NCBI RefSeq assembly: GCF_005281615.1
Contig: NZ_SZZM01000001.1
Location: 1,415,001-1,479,000, forward strand
Reading direction: 5' to 3'
Source of the DNA: Rhodoligotrophos defluvii
GTDB taxonomy: Bacteria > Pseudomonadota > Alphaproteobacteria > Rhizobiales > Im1
Length of the DNA stretch: 64,000 nt
The position numbers were made by a program, and so were the translations under genes. This document shows positions 10,087 to 19,264 of this stretch, one piece after another. The notes beneath the pieces are model-generated. The model worked only from the letters and a program-made list of their open reading frames with translations, was not told the DNA's origin and ran no database searches. Numbering within the stretch: position 1 is the stretch's first letter; each line of letters begins with the position of its first letter.

Positions 10087-12317
10087 CTACTCAGACACTT
10101 GGATCGGTCATCCTGTGGCTGATCGTAATCGCGGTCCTCACGGTGATCGCGGTCTATCTGCTGCGCTGGCTCTACCGTCGCTCGACCAAGGAGACGGCTT
10201 TTGTCCGCACCGGCTTCGGCGGCGAGAAGGTGATCATCAACGGCGGTGCCTTCGTCGTGCCGGTGCTGCACGAGATGACCATGGTGAACATGAACACCAT
10301 GCGCGTCGAGGTGCGTCGGGGTCAGTCCAACGCGCTGATCACCCGCGACCGGATGCGGGTGGACCTGATCGCGGAGTTCTTCCTGCGGGTGAAGCCGACC
10401 GAGGAGGCGGTGTCGATCGCCGCCCAGACGCTCGGGCGCCGCGCCATGAGCCAGGACGGCATCCGCGAGCTGTTCGAAGGCAAGTTCGCCTCGGCTCTGC
10501 GCGCGGTGGCGGCGGAGATGACGCTCCAGGAGATCCACGAGCGGCGCAACGAGTTCATGAGCCGGGTCCGCGAGCAGTCGCGGGAGGCGCTCGCCTATAA
10601 CGGGCTCGAGCTCGAACATGTTTCGCTGGTGGACCTCGACCAGACCAGCCTCGAATTCTTCGATCCGTCCAATGCGTTCGACGCGGAGGGCCTGACCCAG
10701 CTCACCGAAACGATCGAGATGCGCCGCAAGATGCGCAATCTCATCGAGCAGCAGACCATGATCGAGATCCGCAACCAGAATCTCGACAGTGAGCGGCGGG
10801 TGCTGGAGATCGAGCGCGAAAGCGAATATGCGCGCATCGAGCAGGAGCGGGAGATTGAGATCCGGCGGGCCATGCAGCGGGCTGAGCTGGCCCGCGAGCG
10901 GGCGCAGCGCGACCACGAGGCCCAGCAGGCCATGCTTGCCGCGACGGAGGCGACGGAGAAGACCCGGATCGCCCAGGAGCGGGCGATCATGGAGAGCCGC
11001 ATCGCCAGCGAGGAGGAGACCCAGCGCCGCGAGATTGCGCGCCGGCGGGCGATCGAGGCCGCCGAGCTCAAGAGCCGCGAAGAAACCGAGCGCGAGCAGA
11101 TCGCCCTCGAGCTGGCGATCGAGCGCCAACGCATCAGCCGCCAACAGGAGCAGGAGCAGCTGGAGGTCATGCGCCGCAAGGCCGTCGAGCTGGCCGAACG
11201 AGAGCGGGAGATTGCCCTGTCGCGCAAGGCCGTCGAGGTCATCGAAGCCGATATCGAGGCCAAGCGCGCCGAAATCGTCTCACGCAGCGAGGTGGAGCGC
11301 GAGCGCCTGGCGAGCGAGCGCAAGGTCGATGAAACCCGCATCGAGCGGGAGCGGGCCCTCCAGCTGCTCGAAATAGCGCGGCGGCAGGCCTTCGAGGAGG
11401 CGGAGATCGCGTCGGGCGAGGAGGTCGAGCGGGCGCGGATCACGACGGAGCGGGGCCTGAGCGAGGCGCGGCTGGTGCGTGACCGCGAGCTGCGCAGGCT
11501 GGCGATCGAGCGCGACAAGGCGCTGGAGCTCGCCGAAATCGAGAAGGCCATAGCGGTCGCCGCCAAGACCAAGGACCGGTCGGCGGCCATCGCCGAGGCC
11601 GAGGCGGCGCGCGCCCAGGCCATCATCGCCGAGGAGCAGGCCATGACCGCGCGCGAGCGGGAAATCGCCGAGCGGCGCAAGGCGGTCGAACTCATTGCCG
11701 CCCAGCGCGAATCCGAGCGGGAGCATCTGCGCCTGACCGCCAAGGCCCAGGCGGAGAAGGAGGCGGCGGCCAGCTTCGCCGAGGCGCAGCAGATCGCGGC
11801 CGAGGGCGAGGCCAAGGCGGTGCGTATCCGCGCCGAGGCGAGCGCAGTGCGCTACAAGGTCGATGCGGATGGCCAGCGCCAGGCGAACGAGGCGGAAAAC
11901 CTGCTGACCCTGGAAGCGCGCGGATCGCGGGCGCGCATGAAGCTGCTCGACAAGATCGAAGGCATCATCCGCGAAAGCGTGCGGCCGATGGAGAAGATCG
12001 AAGGCATCAAGATCCTGCACGTGGACGGCATCACCGGCGGCAACGGCAATGGCACCGGCGGCCGGAACGTCACCGACGAGGTGATAGACAGCGCGTTGCG
12101 CTACCGCGTGCAGGCGCCGATGATCGACAATCTCATGAAGGAGGTGGGCATCGAAGGCGGCAGCCTCGGCCGCATGACCGACGTGCTGCGCGATGCCAAG
12201 GACTTGGATTCCATCGTCCGCGGCCGCAAGAAGGACAAGCCGGCCAAGCCCGCCGCGCCGACGCCCGCCAATGGCGGCGAGCTTGCGGCGCGCGACCGGG
12301 ATGACGACGACGACTGA
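10083..12317 (+). CDS. flotillin/SPFH-domain membrane protein (YqiK-like)
   Basis: A 744-residue flotillin-like scaffold. A single N-terminal membrane helix (about residues 8-26) is followed by an SPFH/Band-7 domain containing [18 protein letters not shown] and [16 protein letters not shown] very long, highly charged Glu/Arg/Ala-rich coiled coil of roughly 450 residues with EIARRRAIE-type heptads comes next. The C-terminal oligomerisation region resembles YqiK ([12 protein letters not shown]). ATG 10083 overlaps the previous stop as ATGA and places the helix at the N-terminus; the upstream open frame is a shadow. Flotillins organise membrane microdomains. Its place between catabolic genes suggests it may organise the transporter or its enzymes, which is inference. 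Confidence 0.92.
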   Translation: MTTQTLGSVILWLIVIAVLTVIAVYLLRWLYRRSTKETAFVRTGFGGEKVIINGGAFVVPVLHEMTMVNMNTMRVEVRRGQSNALITRDRMRVDLIAEFFLRVKPTEEAVSIAAQTLGRRAMSQDGIRELFEGKFASALRAVAAEMTLQEIHERRNEFMSRVREQSREALAYNGLELEHVSLVDLDQTSLEFFDPSNAFDAEGLTQLTETIEMRRKMRNLIEQQTMIEIRNQNLDSERRVLEIERESEYARIEQEREIEIRRAMQRAELARERAQRDHEAQQAMLAATEATEKTRIAQERAIMESRIASEEETQRREIARRRAIEAAELKSREETEREQIALELAIERQRISRQQEQEQLEVMRRKAVELAEREREIALSRKAVEVIEADIEAKRAEIVSRSEVERERLASERKVDETRIERERALQLLEIARRQAFEEAEIASGEEVERARITTERGLSEARLVRDRELRRLAIERDKALELAEIEKAIAVAAKTKDRSAAIAEAEAARAQAIIAEEQAMTAREREIAERRKAVELIAAQRESEREHLRLTAKAQAEKEAAASFAEAQQIAAEGEAKAVRIRAEASAVRYKVDADGQRQANEAENLLTLEARGSRARMKLLDKIEGIIRESVRPMEKIEGIKILHVDGITGGNGNGTGGRNVTDEVIDSALRYRVQAPMIDNLMKEVGIEGGSLGRMTDVLRDAKDLDSIVRGRKKDKPAKPAAPTPANGGELAARDRDDDDD

Positions 12318-12324
12318 GCCGGGA

Positions 12325-12768
12325 ATGACCAAGGTCTATACGTCGACCGTGATCGGGGCGCCCGCGGGGCAGGTCTGGAGCGCGGTACGCGACTTCAACG
12401 GGCTGCCCTCCTGGGCGCCTTTCGTGGCCGAGAGCCGCATCGAGCAGAACCATCCGCCGGACCGGATCGGCTGCATTCGCAACTTCGTGCTAAAGGACGG
12501 CGGCCGCATCCGTGAGCGGCTGCTGGCGCTTTCGGATTATGATCTGTCCATGACCTATTCCATTCTCGAAAGTCCGATGGGGGTCAGCAATTACGTGGCC
12601 ACCCTGAAGCTCACGCCGGTCACCGACGGCGACCGGACCTTTGCCGAGTGGAGCGCGGAGTTCGACCATGCGCCGGGGCGGGAGCGGGAGCTTACCACCC
12701 TGATCGGCACCAATGTGTTCCTGGCGGCCCTGACATCGCTCAAGAACCGGTTCGGGAGCGGGGCATGA
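12325..12768 (+). CDS. SRPBCC (START-like) family protein
   Basis: A 147-residue helix-grip-fold protein similar to polyketide cyclase/START-type SRPBCC domains. It opens with a strand of the form TSTVIGAPAGQVWSAVRDF and ends in a long helix (LTTLIGTNVFLAALTSLKNR). It binds hydrophobic ligands in related proteins. ATG 12325 is 7 bp past the flotillin stop. An ATG at 12301, overlapping the flotillin gene, is an alternative that would add eight residues (MTTTTEPG). Its sequence is clearly related to the N-terminal domain of the next gene (shared RDFNG, LKDGG, ALSD, NYVATL, PVTDGD), pointing to a tandem duplication. Confidence 0.85.
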   Translation: MTKVYTSTVIGAPAGQVWSAVRDFNGLPSWAPFVAESRIEQNHPPDRIGCIRNFVLKDGGRIRERLLALSDYDLSMTYSILESPMGVSNYVATLKLTPVTDGDRTFAEWSAEFDHAPGRERELTTLIGTNVFLAALTSLKNRFGSGA

Positions 12769-12787
12769 GCTCGGCGCCCGGCCCGCG

Positions 12788-14296
12788 ATGACGGTTCATC
12801 TGGTCCGCAGCACGGTCATCGAGGCGCCGGTCGAAAAGGTCTGGGCGCTGCTGCGCGATTTCAATGGCCATGGCGGCTGGCATCCCGCCGTCGCCGCAAG
12901 CCGCATCGAGGCGGGGGAGCCGGGCGATCTCGTCGGCGCGGTGCGGGCCTTCACCCTCAAGGACGGCGGCCTGCTGCGCGAGCAGTTGATTGCGCTTTCC
13001 GACCGCGAGCATTCCCTGACCTATTGCCTGCTCGAGGCGCCGGTCCCGCTCCACAACTACGTGGCGACCCTCCGGCTGAAGCCGGTCACCGATGGCGATT
13101 TCACCTTTATCCATTGGGAATCCCGCTTCGATCCCCCGGAGGAACACGCGGCGCACCTCACGCAAATGGTCGCCAGCTCGATCTACGAAGCAGGTCTGGA
13201 CGCGCTCAAATCGAGGCTGAAGCGCAGCCCGCCCTCGCGACATTCACCCGCTGGCACACTGGGCGGCGTCCTCGCCCGGCGTGCGGATCCCGCGCCTGCG
13301 ACTTTCATCGCCGGCCCGCTTCCCGCGGAGGCTATGGTCGTCTCCCGTTATGGCGGCCCGGAAGTGATGGCGTATCGCAGGATCGAGGTGCCGCGGCCGG
13401 GCCCGGGCGAGGTCAGGGTCCGGCATCACGCGATCGGCGTGAATTTCATCGACATCCACTGCCGGCGCGGCGACTTCAAGATGCTGGTGCCGCCCGATAT
13501 TCCGGGCATGGAGGCGGCTGGCGAGGTGGTCGATGTCGGCCGCGGCGTTGCCCATCTCAAGCCGGGCGACAGGGTGGTCTATGCCTGCGAGCCGGTGGGC
13601 GCCTATGCGAGCCTGCGCACCATGCCGGCCGGATCCGTGGTGGTGCTGCCTGACGATATTGCTGCCGAGGCGGCGGCCGCCATCTTCATGAAAGGACTGA
13701 TGGCGGATCTGCTGATCACCGATGTGCACCCGCTCAGAACCGGCGAGACGATCCTGGTCCGCGGGGCGGCGGGCGGGGTTGGCCTTTTATTGGTGGCCAT
13801 GGCCAAGGCGCGGGGCGCCCGTGTCATCGGCGTCGTCTCCAGCGCGGCAAAGGCGCAGGCGGCGGCCGAGGCCGGATGCGACCTCGTCGTCACCCATGCC
13901 GACGACCTCTCCGCTGCGGTCGACCAGGCGACGCGAGGCGAAGGGCTCGATGCCGTATTCGATCCGTTCGGACAGGCAAGCTTCGAAGAATCGGTCCGGC
14001 TGCTTGCAACCCGCGGCCATCTCGTCGCCTATGGCCAGGCCTCGGGTCCGCTGGGCGAGCGCAATATCGACCGGCTGGCCAGCCGGTCCGTCCGGCTGTC
14101 TCGGCCCAACTTCACGCACTATACCGAGCGGCGTGCCGAGCTCGAGGCACGGGCGGCACGGCTGTTCGACCTCCTGCGGCAAGGCGTGATCCGGCCCCGT
14201 ATCGCGCAGCGTTTTCCTCTGCGCGAGGCGCCGGAGGCCCATCGGCGACTCGAGGCGCGGGAGAATATAGGCGGCTATCTGCTCACCCCGGAATAG
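12788..14296 (+). CDS. SRPBCC domain fused to NAD(P)H:quinone oxidoreductase
   Basis: A 502-residue fusion. Residues 1-145 are an SRPBCC domain paralogous to the preceding gene. After a Pro/Ala-rich linker, residues about 183-502 are a zinc-independent medium-chain quinone oxidoreductase: VVSRYGGPEVMAYRRIEVP, NFIDIHCRRGDF, the nucleotide-binding VRGAAGGVGLLLVAMAKARGA, and FDPFGQASF. A possible separate start for the oxidoreductase exists at ATG 13334 behind GGAGG, but only 2 nt separate them. With no stop between the parts, the fusion is the simpler reading. The reductase probably uses NADPH on a quinone or enone. The ligand-binding domain could deliver the substrate. Confidence 0.87.
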   Translation: MTVHLVRSTVIEAPVEKVWALLRDFNGHGGWHPAVAASRIEAGEPGDLVGAVRAFTLKDGGLLREQLIALSDREHSLTYCLLEAPVPLHNYVATLRLKPVTDGDFTFIHWESRFDPPEEHAAHLTQMVASSIYEAGLDALKSRLKRSPPSRHSPAGTLGGVLARRADPAPATFIAGPLPAEAMVVSRYGGPEVMAYRRIEVPRPGPGEVRVRHHAIGVNFIDIHCRRGDFKMLVPPDIPGMEAAGEVVDVGRGVAHLKPGDRVVYACEPVGAYASLRTMPAGSVVVLPDDIAAEAAAAIFMKGLMADLLITDVHPLRTGETILVRGAAGGVGLLLVAMAKARGARVIGVVSSAAKAQAAAEAGCDLVVTHADDLSAAVDQATRGEGLDAVFDPFGQASFEESVRLLATRGHLVAYGQASGPLGERNIDRLASRSVRLSRPNFTHYTERRAELEARAARLFDLLRQGVIRPRIAQRFPLREAPEAHRRLEARENIGGYLLTPE

Positions 14297-14313
14297 ACCA
14301 CCCAGGTCCCGTG

Positions 14314-15381
14314 TCATTCCACCATCGGCGGCTCGCCGGCCCATGCCCGCGCAAGGAGCCCGCGAATGGCACCCGGTTCCATTGGGCGCGGGTTCCAATA
14401 AGGGCTTGCCATGGCGGCATCTGCCACGGCGTCGACGCCATCGCGCGGCATGCCGAAATCGCGGAGGCCCTCGCGCACGCCGAGCGCACGGATCAGATCA
14501 TACATGCCCTGCGCGGCATCATCCGCTCCGATGGCGCGCGCCGCGCCCGCCAGCTCCTCGCCCGCGACCCGGAGATTATAGGCGATGGCGTGCGGCAGAA
14601 CGATCGTGTGCGTCTCCGCATGAGGCAATTCATACATCCCGCCAATCGTGTGGCAGAGCTTGTGGTGGAGCGCCATGCCCACGCCCTGCAGGCACATCGC
14701 GCAAAGCCAAGCGCCGTACAACGCATCGCGGCGCGCTTCGGCACTGTCGGGCCGCTGGGTGACCGCGGGCAAGGCTCGGGCGAGAACGCGAATGCCTTCT
14801 TCCGCCATGAGCGAGATCACCGGGTTCTTCTCCCGCGCGTACAGCGCTTCGGTCGCATGCGCGATCGCATTCATCCCCGACGTCACCGAAAGGCGCACGG
14901 GCAAGCTCATCGTCAAGTCGACATCGTAGATCACCGTTTCCGGCAGTACCTTGTCCGATCTAAGGGTCGTCTTCGCTCCGCCTGCCGTCTCGCCGAGAAT
15001 GCTCGTCATCTCGGAGCCGGCATAGGTTGTCGGAACGACCAGTTGCGGAAGGTCGCTGCGCAGGGCGATGGCCTTGCTCAGTCCGATCGTAGAGCCGCCG
15101 CCGACCGCCACGATGCCATCCGCATTGACCATGCCGATCTTGGTCAAGGCCTTTTCCGTGATGTCGACCGGCGTATGCATGGCCGCGCCGGGGAACACGC
15201 ATTCATCGCTCAGCCCCAGGCGTCGCGCGATGCCGATGGCATCAGCTTCTTGGTCCGGCGTCGACACGACGAGCGCGCGTCTGATCCCCAGCAGCTCCAC
15301 CTCCTCGGCAAGCTGATTGATCGTGCCTGTTCCGAAGATCACTCGGGCAGGGTATCCCTTGTAGACGAAGGTGTTGCGCAT
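14314..15381 (-). CDS. macA: maleylacetate reductase (iron-containing alcohol dehydrogenase family)
   Basis: A 355-residue NAD(P)H-dependent reductase that in this family converts maleylacetate to 3-oxoadipate, the last special step of chlorocatechol and hydroxyquinol degradation. Visible features are the nucleotide loop DGIVAVGGGSTIGLSKAIAL, VVPTTYAGSEMTSI, and the metal-site region with HHKLCHTIGG and PHAETH. Maleylacetate reductases often lack bound metal despite this fold. ATG 15381 gives the standard MRNTFVYKG N-terminus. The gene is convergent with the QOR fusion (17 bp gap) and divergent from the dipeptide-type ABC transporter, so it probably belongs to the second catabolic module. Confidence 0.88.
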   Translation of the reverse strand: MRNTFVYKGYPARVIFGTGTINQLAEEVELLGIRRALVVSTPDQEADAIGIARRLGLSDECVFPGAAMHTPVDITEKALTKIGMVNADGIVAVGGGSTIGLSKAIALRSDLPQLVVPTTYAGSEMTSILGETAGGAKTTLRSDKVLPETVIYDVDLTMSLPVRLSVTSGMNAIAHATEALYAREKNPVISLMAEEGIRVLARALPAVTQRPDSAEARRDALYGAWLCAMCLQGVGMALHHKLCHTIGGMYELPHAETHTIVLPHAIAYNLRVAGEELAGAARAIGADDAAQGMYDLIRALGVREGLRDFGMPRDGVDAVADAAMASPYWNPRPMEPGAIRGLLARAWAGEPPMVE

Positions 15382-15693
15382 GGATGTCTCTTCACTTCTG
15401 CCGACGCCCCGGCGCCACCACGATAACGCCGCCCGGTTGCCACGGCGCCATCGGCCGAAGCCGTGTCGCCAAATTCGATGGGCGTCCGATCGCTGTAAAG
15501 ATCGGTTTGCGGATACTTGTCCGCTTTTGGCAAGCTGACGGGGCACGACCCTTCCGGCGTCGGTGACCTCGGGTTCGCTGCGTAGATTGGATAGCGTTGC
15601 GTGGGGCGGATAGCGGGTGCCACGCGGAGATGATTATTTCGTTCCAAACACGGTGCAGAGCGCCGGTGACACAACAAAGGGGGAGGGACGGAA
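15382..15693. other. 312-bp divergent intergenic region (macA / ABC transporter)
   Basis: Non-coding stretch between the outward-facing maleylacetate reductase and transporter genes, and therefore the place where both promoters should lie. Overlapping open frames here show no coding character. A GGGGGAGGGACGGAA ribosome binding site precedes the transporter gene. I see no convincing -35/-10 pair or operator by eye. Confidence 0.5.
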
Positions 15694-17316
15694 ATGAACA
15701 CTCTGCGTGGATTGCAATCGGTCGTTGCTGGCCTCGCCGCTACGGCGTCGCTTGCGTTGGCCCTTGCGACGAGCGAAGCCCATGCCGGCGGCACATTGCG
15801 TATCGCTATTACCGCTGCGGATGTTCCGACCACGACCGGCATGCCGAACAACGGCTTCGAGGGTTTTCGGTTTCTCGGCTTCCCGGCGTTCGAGTCTCTC
15901 GTACACTGGGATCTGTCGCGTTCCGACCGCGCCTCCGACATTATTCCCGGATTGGCGGAAAGCTGGAGCCAGGACCCGGCCGACCTGACCAAATGGACGT
16001 TCAAGCTGCGGCAGGGCGTGAAGTTCCACGACGGCACGGACTTCAATGCCGACGCGGTCGTCTGGAACCTGGCCCGCTTCTACGATCCCGATTCTCCACA
16101 ATTCGACGCGCAAGGATCAGCCGCGACCCGTGCACGCAACCCGAATGTGAAAAGCTGGCGCAAGGTGGACGATCACACCGTCGAGATCGTCACCGACACG
16201 CCGCTGAGCTATTTCCCCTATCTCATCGCCTATGCCTTGATGGTGAGCCCCGCGCAATTCCAGAAGGTCGGCGGAACTTGGGAGGAATTCGCCAAGGCGC
16301 CGGCGGGAACGGGCCCCTTCCGGATCGTCGAGTTCAAGCCGCGCATCAGCGCCACCATGGAACGATTCGACGACTACTGGAACAAGGCGTCCATCGCCAA
16401 GCTGGACCGGATCGTCATCTATCCGATGCCGGAGGAAACCACTCGTCTCGCCGCGTTGCGGTCGGGTCAGGTCGACTGGATTGAGATGCCGCCGACGGAC
16501 GCGATCCCGAGCCTCAAAGAGGCCGGCTTCGAAATCGTCACGCACAGCTACCCACACGTCTGGCCGTGGGAGTTCAATATCAAGAAGCCGGATTCGCCAT
16601 TTCGCGATAAGCGGGTGCGGGTTGCCGCCAATTACTGCATCGACCGCGACAGCATCGTCACCTTTCTGAACGGCACCGTTGAGCCGGCGGTCGGGTTCTT
16701 TAACAGGTCGCATCCGCTGTTCGGAAACCCGACCGAGCGCTACACCTATGACCCCGACAAGGCCCGCAGGCTTCTCACCTCGGCCGGTTACGGCCCCGAT
16801 AAACGTGTGAAGGCGAAGGTCCTGATTTCCACGGCAGGCTCCGGTCAGCGCACGCCGCTGCCCATGAACGAACTCCTACAGCAGACCCTTTCGGGTTGCG
16901 GCTTCGACTTGGAGTTTGAAGTGGTGGACTTCGGCAGCCTTCTGGTGGCGTTGCGCAGCGATCCGACGGGGCCGCAGGCGATGGGCAGTGACGCGATGAA
17001 CATGAGCCTGGTCACGTCCGACATATCCATGGTGGCCCGCTGGTTCTGGTCCGCCAACTTCGCCCCCAACGGGTCCAACTGGGGCAACTGGAAAAATGAC
17101 GAATTCGATCGGGTGCTCGAACAGATCCAGCGCTCTACCGATCAGGAATTGATCCGCGAAAAGAGTGCGCGTCTACACGAGATCCTCGTCGATGACGCGC
17201 CCTGGCTCTGGGTCGTTCACGATCTCGCGCCGCGCGCCATGTCGAAGAAGGTCAAGGGCTTCGTGCCGGTCCAGGCGTGGTTCCAGGATTTCACCAAGAT
17301 CACGATCGACGAGTAA
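15694..17316 (+). CDS. ABC transporter substrate-binding protein, dipeptide/opine type (SBP_bac_5)
   Basis: A 540-residue periplasmic binding protein with an N-terminal signal peptide ending in SEAHA-GG near residue 31. Family features include LAESWSQDPADLTKWTFKLR, GVKFHDGTDFNADAVVWNL, GTGPFRIVEF and the hinge VAANYCIDRD. It supplies substrate to the permease pair and two ATPases that follow. This family carries peptides, opines, nickel chelates, glutathione and some aromatic amides. The ligand is unknown, but the amidase and ortho-cleavage-type enzymes downstream suggest an amide-linked compound. It is divergently oriented from maleylacetate reductase. Confidence 0.92.
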   Translation: MNTLRGLQSVVAGLAATASLALALATSEAHAGGTLRIAITAADVPTTTGMPNNGFEGFRFLGFPAFESLVHWDLSRSDRASDIIPGLAESWSQDPADLTKWTFKLRQGVKFHDGTDFNADAVVWNLARFYDPDSPQFDAQGSAATRARNPNVKSWRKVDDHTVEIVTDTPLSYFPYLIAYALMVSPAQFQKVGGTWEEFAKAPAGTGPFRIVEFKPRISATMERFDDYWNKASIAKLDRIVIYPMPEETTRLAALRSGQVDWIEMPPTDAIPSLKEAGFEIVTHSYPHVWPWEFNIKKPDSPFRDKRVRVAANYCIDRDSIVTFLNGTVEPAVGFFNRSHPLFGNPTERYTYDPDKARRLLTSAGYGPDKRVKAKVLISTAGSGQRTPLPMNELLQQTLSGCGFDLEFEVVDFGSLLVALRSDPTGPQAMGSDAMNMSLVTSDISMVARWFWSANFAPNGSNWGNWKNDEFDRVLEQIQRSTDQELIREKSARLHEILVDDAPWLWVVHDLAPRAMSKKVKGFVPVQAWFQDFTKITIDE

Positions 17317-17380
17317 CATCGTCAGCCCGCGTGTGGGCCGGCCTTGCTCGCGGCCGGTCCTTGGAAGCGCGCTCTTCGAC

Positions 17381-18334
17381 ATGGACGCTAACATGCTTCA
17401 ATTCGTTCTGCGGCGCATCGCTTACGCGGTTCCCGTGCTGCTCGGGGTCTCCGTCGTGGTGTTCGCGCTGGTGCAGCTTTCTCCTGGCGATGTGGTTGAC
17501 ATTATGGTGCCACCGGAAGCGTCCAAGGAGGTCGCCGCGGCACTGCGCAAGCGTTACGGTCTCGACGAGCCTATCCATGTCCAATACCTGCTCTGGCTCT
17601 GGCACCTCCTGCAGGGAGACCTCGGGACGTCGATTTTCACCGGTCAGCCGGTCGCCAGCGAGCTTAGGGGCGCCCTGCTCAATACACTGAAGCTTGCCAT
17701 TCCGGCGACATTGCTGGGAATAACCCTGGGCATCGTCCTCGGCACGCTCGCCGCCCATTTCAACGGCACCTGGCTCGACAAGCTGTTCTCCGCCACCTCG
17801 ATCGCCGGTGTCAGCCTGCCTCATTACTGGGTTGGGATTGTGCTGGTCGCCATCTTCGCTGTCGTGCTGAACGTGCTGCCCGGTCAGGGGATGGGCCCCG
17901 ACGGATTCCCGACGAGCTGGGAGCATATTCGGCATCTTATCCTCCCCGTGATCACGATGTCGCTGATTCCGATGGGCGTCGTCAGCCGGTTGGTTCGCGC
18001 CAGCGTGCTGGAGGTGATAGGCCGCGATTTCGTCCTGACGCTACACGCGAAGGGACTGCGGGGCAGGCGCGTGCTGCTCCACATTTGCAAGAATGCGGCG
18101 CCGCCCGTCCTTGCCATCATTGGTCTTCAGTTTGGTTATCTCCTCGGCGGCTCCGCACTGGTGGAAACGGTGTTCAACTGGCCGGGATCTGGCAACCTGA
18201 TGATGCTCGCGGTGTTCCGCCGCGACGCGCCTGTTCTGTCCGCCACGATCGTGGTCCTCGCTGCCATTTTCGTCGTCATAAACATCGTGGTCGACGTTCT
18301 CCAGGCGCTGATCGACCCGCGAATCCGCCGGTGA
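17381..18334 (+). CDS. ABC transporter permease, DppB/OppB type
   Basis: A 317-residue inner-membrane permease of the oligopeptide family. It opens MLQFVLRRIAYAVPVLLGVS, followed by the periplasmic domain and the conserved C-terminal cytoplasmic loop DFVLTLHAKGLRGRRVLLH that docks on the ATPases. ATG 17381 adds four residues (MDAN) before ATG 17393, and either could be used. It lies 64 bp downstream of the binding-protein stop and its TGA nearly touches the next start. It forms the pore with the following DppC-type permease. Confidence 0.92.
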   Translation: MDANMLQFVLRRIAYAVPVLLGVSVVVFALVQLSPGDVVDIMVPPEASKEVAAALRKRYGLDEPIHVQYLLWLWHLLQGDLGTSIFTGQPVASELRGALLNTLKLAIPATLLGITLGIVLGTLAAHFNGTWLDKLFSATSIAGVSLPHYWVGIVLVAIFAVVLNVLPGQGMGPDGFPTSWEHIRHLILPVITMSLIPMGVVSRLVRASVLEVIGRDFVLTLHAKGLRGRRVLLHICKNAAPPVLAIIGLQFGYLLGGSALVETVFNWPGSGNLMMLAVFRRDAPVLSATIVVLAAIFVVINIVVDVLQALIDPRIRR

Positions 18335-18339
18335 GACCC

Positions 18340-19254
18340 ATGCGATACGAAACGGATAGCCTCGCGGAACTGACCGGGTTTGCTGATGCGCAGGCGGAAC
18401 TTGGGGAGCGGCCGCGGCGGGGATACTGGGCGCGCGTCTGGTTGCGGCTGCGCGGCGATCGCGTCACGCTCTTGGCAATGGCGGTGCTGCTTGCCCTGGT
18501 CCTGGCGGCGATTTTCGCCCCCTGGATAGTCACCCACGATCCATTGCAGGGATCGGTTGTTGCTCGGCTAAAAGGGTTCGGCTATGGCGGGCACATCCTG
18601 GGCACCGACGAGACCGGGCGCGACATGTACAGCCGGCTCGTCTATGGCGCCCGGTTATCCCTGATCACCGGTGTGCTCCCGGTATTTCTCGCCTTGCTGG
18701 TGGGCGGTTGCCTTGGGGTCGCCGCCGGCTATTTCCGCGGTCTTGTCAACACCCTCGTCATGCGGGTGATGGACGTTCTGTATGCATTTCCCTCGATCCT
18801 CCTGGCGATCGCGATCACCGGCATGCTCGGCTCCGGCATCGGCAACACCATTCTCGCCCTCACCATCACGTTCATCCCACCGATGGTGCGCATATCGGAG
18901 ACGGTGACGAGCCAGGTCCGCGCGATGGATTATGTCGAGGTGGCAAGGGCCAGCGGTGCGCGCCCGCTCATGGTCATGCGCTACCACGTGTTCAACAACA
19001 TTCTCGGCCCTATCCTGGTCTATGCGACGAGCCTGATATCGATCTCGATCATCCTCGCCGCCGGCTTGGGCTTCCTCGGTCTCGGCGTGGCGCCGCCCAA
19101 CGCGGAATGGGGGCTCATGCTCAACAATCTCCGCTCGGCGATCTGGGTCAATCCGTTGATCGCCGCGCTGCCGGGCGTGATGATCTTCGTCACTTCCATG
19201 TGTTTCAACCTTATGAGCGACGGCCTGCGCCGCGCCATGGATCTGCGCCTCTGA
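18340..19254 (+). CDS. ABC transporter permease, DppC/OppC type
   Basis: A 304-residue permease with the usual cytoplasmic N-terminus followed by hydrophobic helices. Family motifs are HILGTDETGRDMYSRLVYGAR, the docking loop DYVEVARASGARPLMVMRYH, and AAGLGFLGLGVAPPNAEWG. ATG 18340 is preferred; a GTG at 18331 overlapping the previous stop is an alternative that adds three residues. With the DppB-type protein it completes the membrane pore of the importer. Confidence 0.92.
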   Translation: MRYETDSLAELTGFADAQAELGERPRRGYWARVWLRLRGDRVTLLAMAVLLALVLAAIFAPWIVTHDPLQGSVVARLKGFGYGGHILGTDETGRDMYSRLVYGARLSLITGVLPVFLALLVGGCLGVAAGYFRGLVNTLVMRVMDVLYAFPSILLAIAITGMLGSGIGNTILALTITFIPPMVRISETVTSQVRAMDYVEVARASGARPLMVMRYHVFNNILGPILVYATSLISISIILAAGLGFLGLGVAPPNAEWGLMLNNLRSAIWVNPLIAALPGVMIFVTSMCFNLMSDGLRRAMDLRL

Positions 19255-19264
19255 GGAAGCACCG

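Noticed and set aside
10595-11815. A 406-codon Ser/Arg-rich open frame on the minus strand
   Set aside because: It mirrors the charged coiled coil of the flotillin gene; the Ser/Arg composition comes from reversing Glu/Arg/Ala codons.
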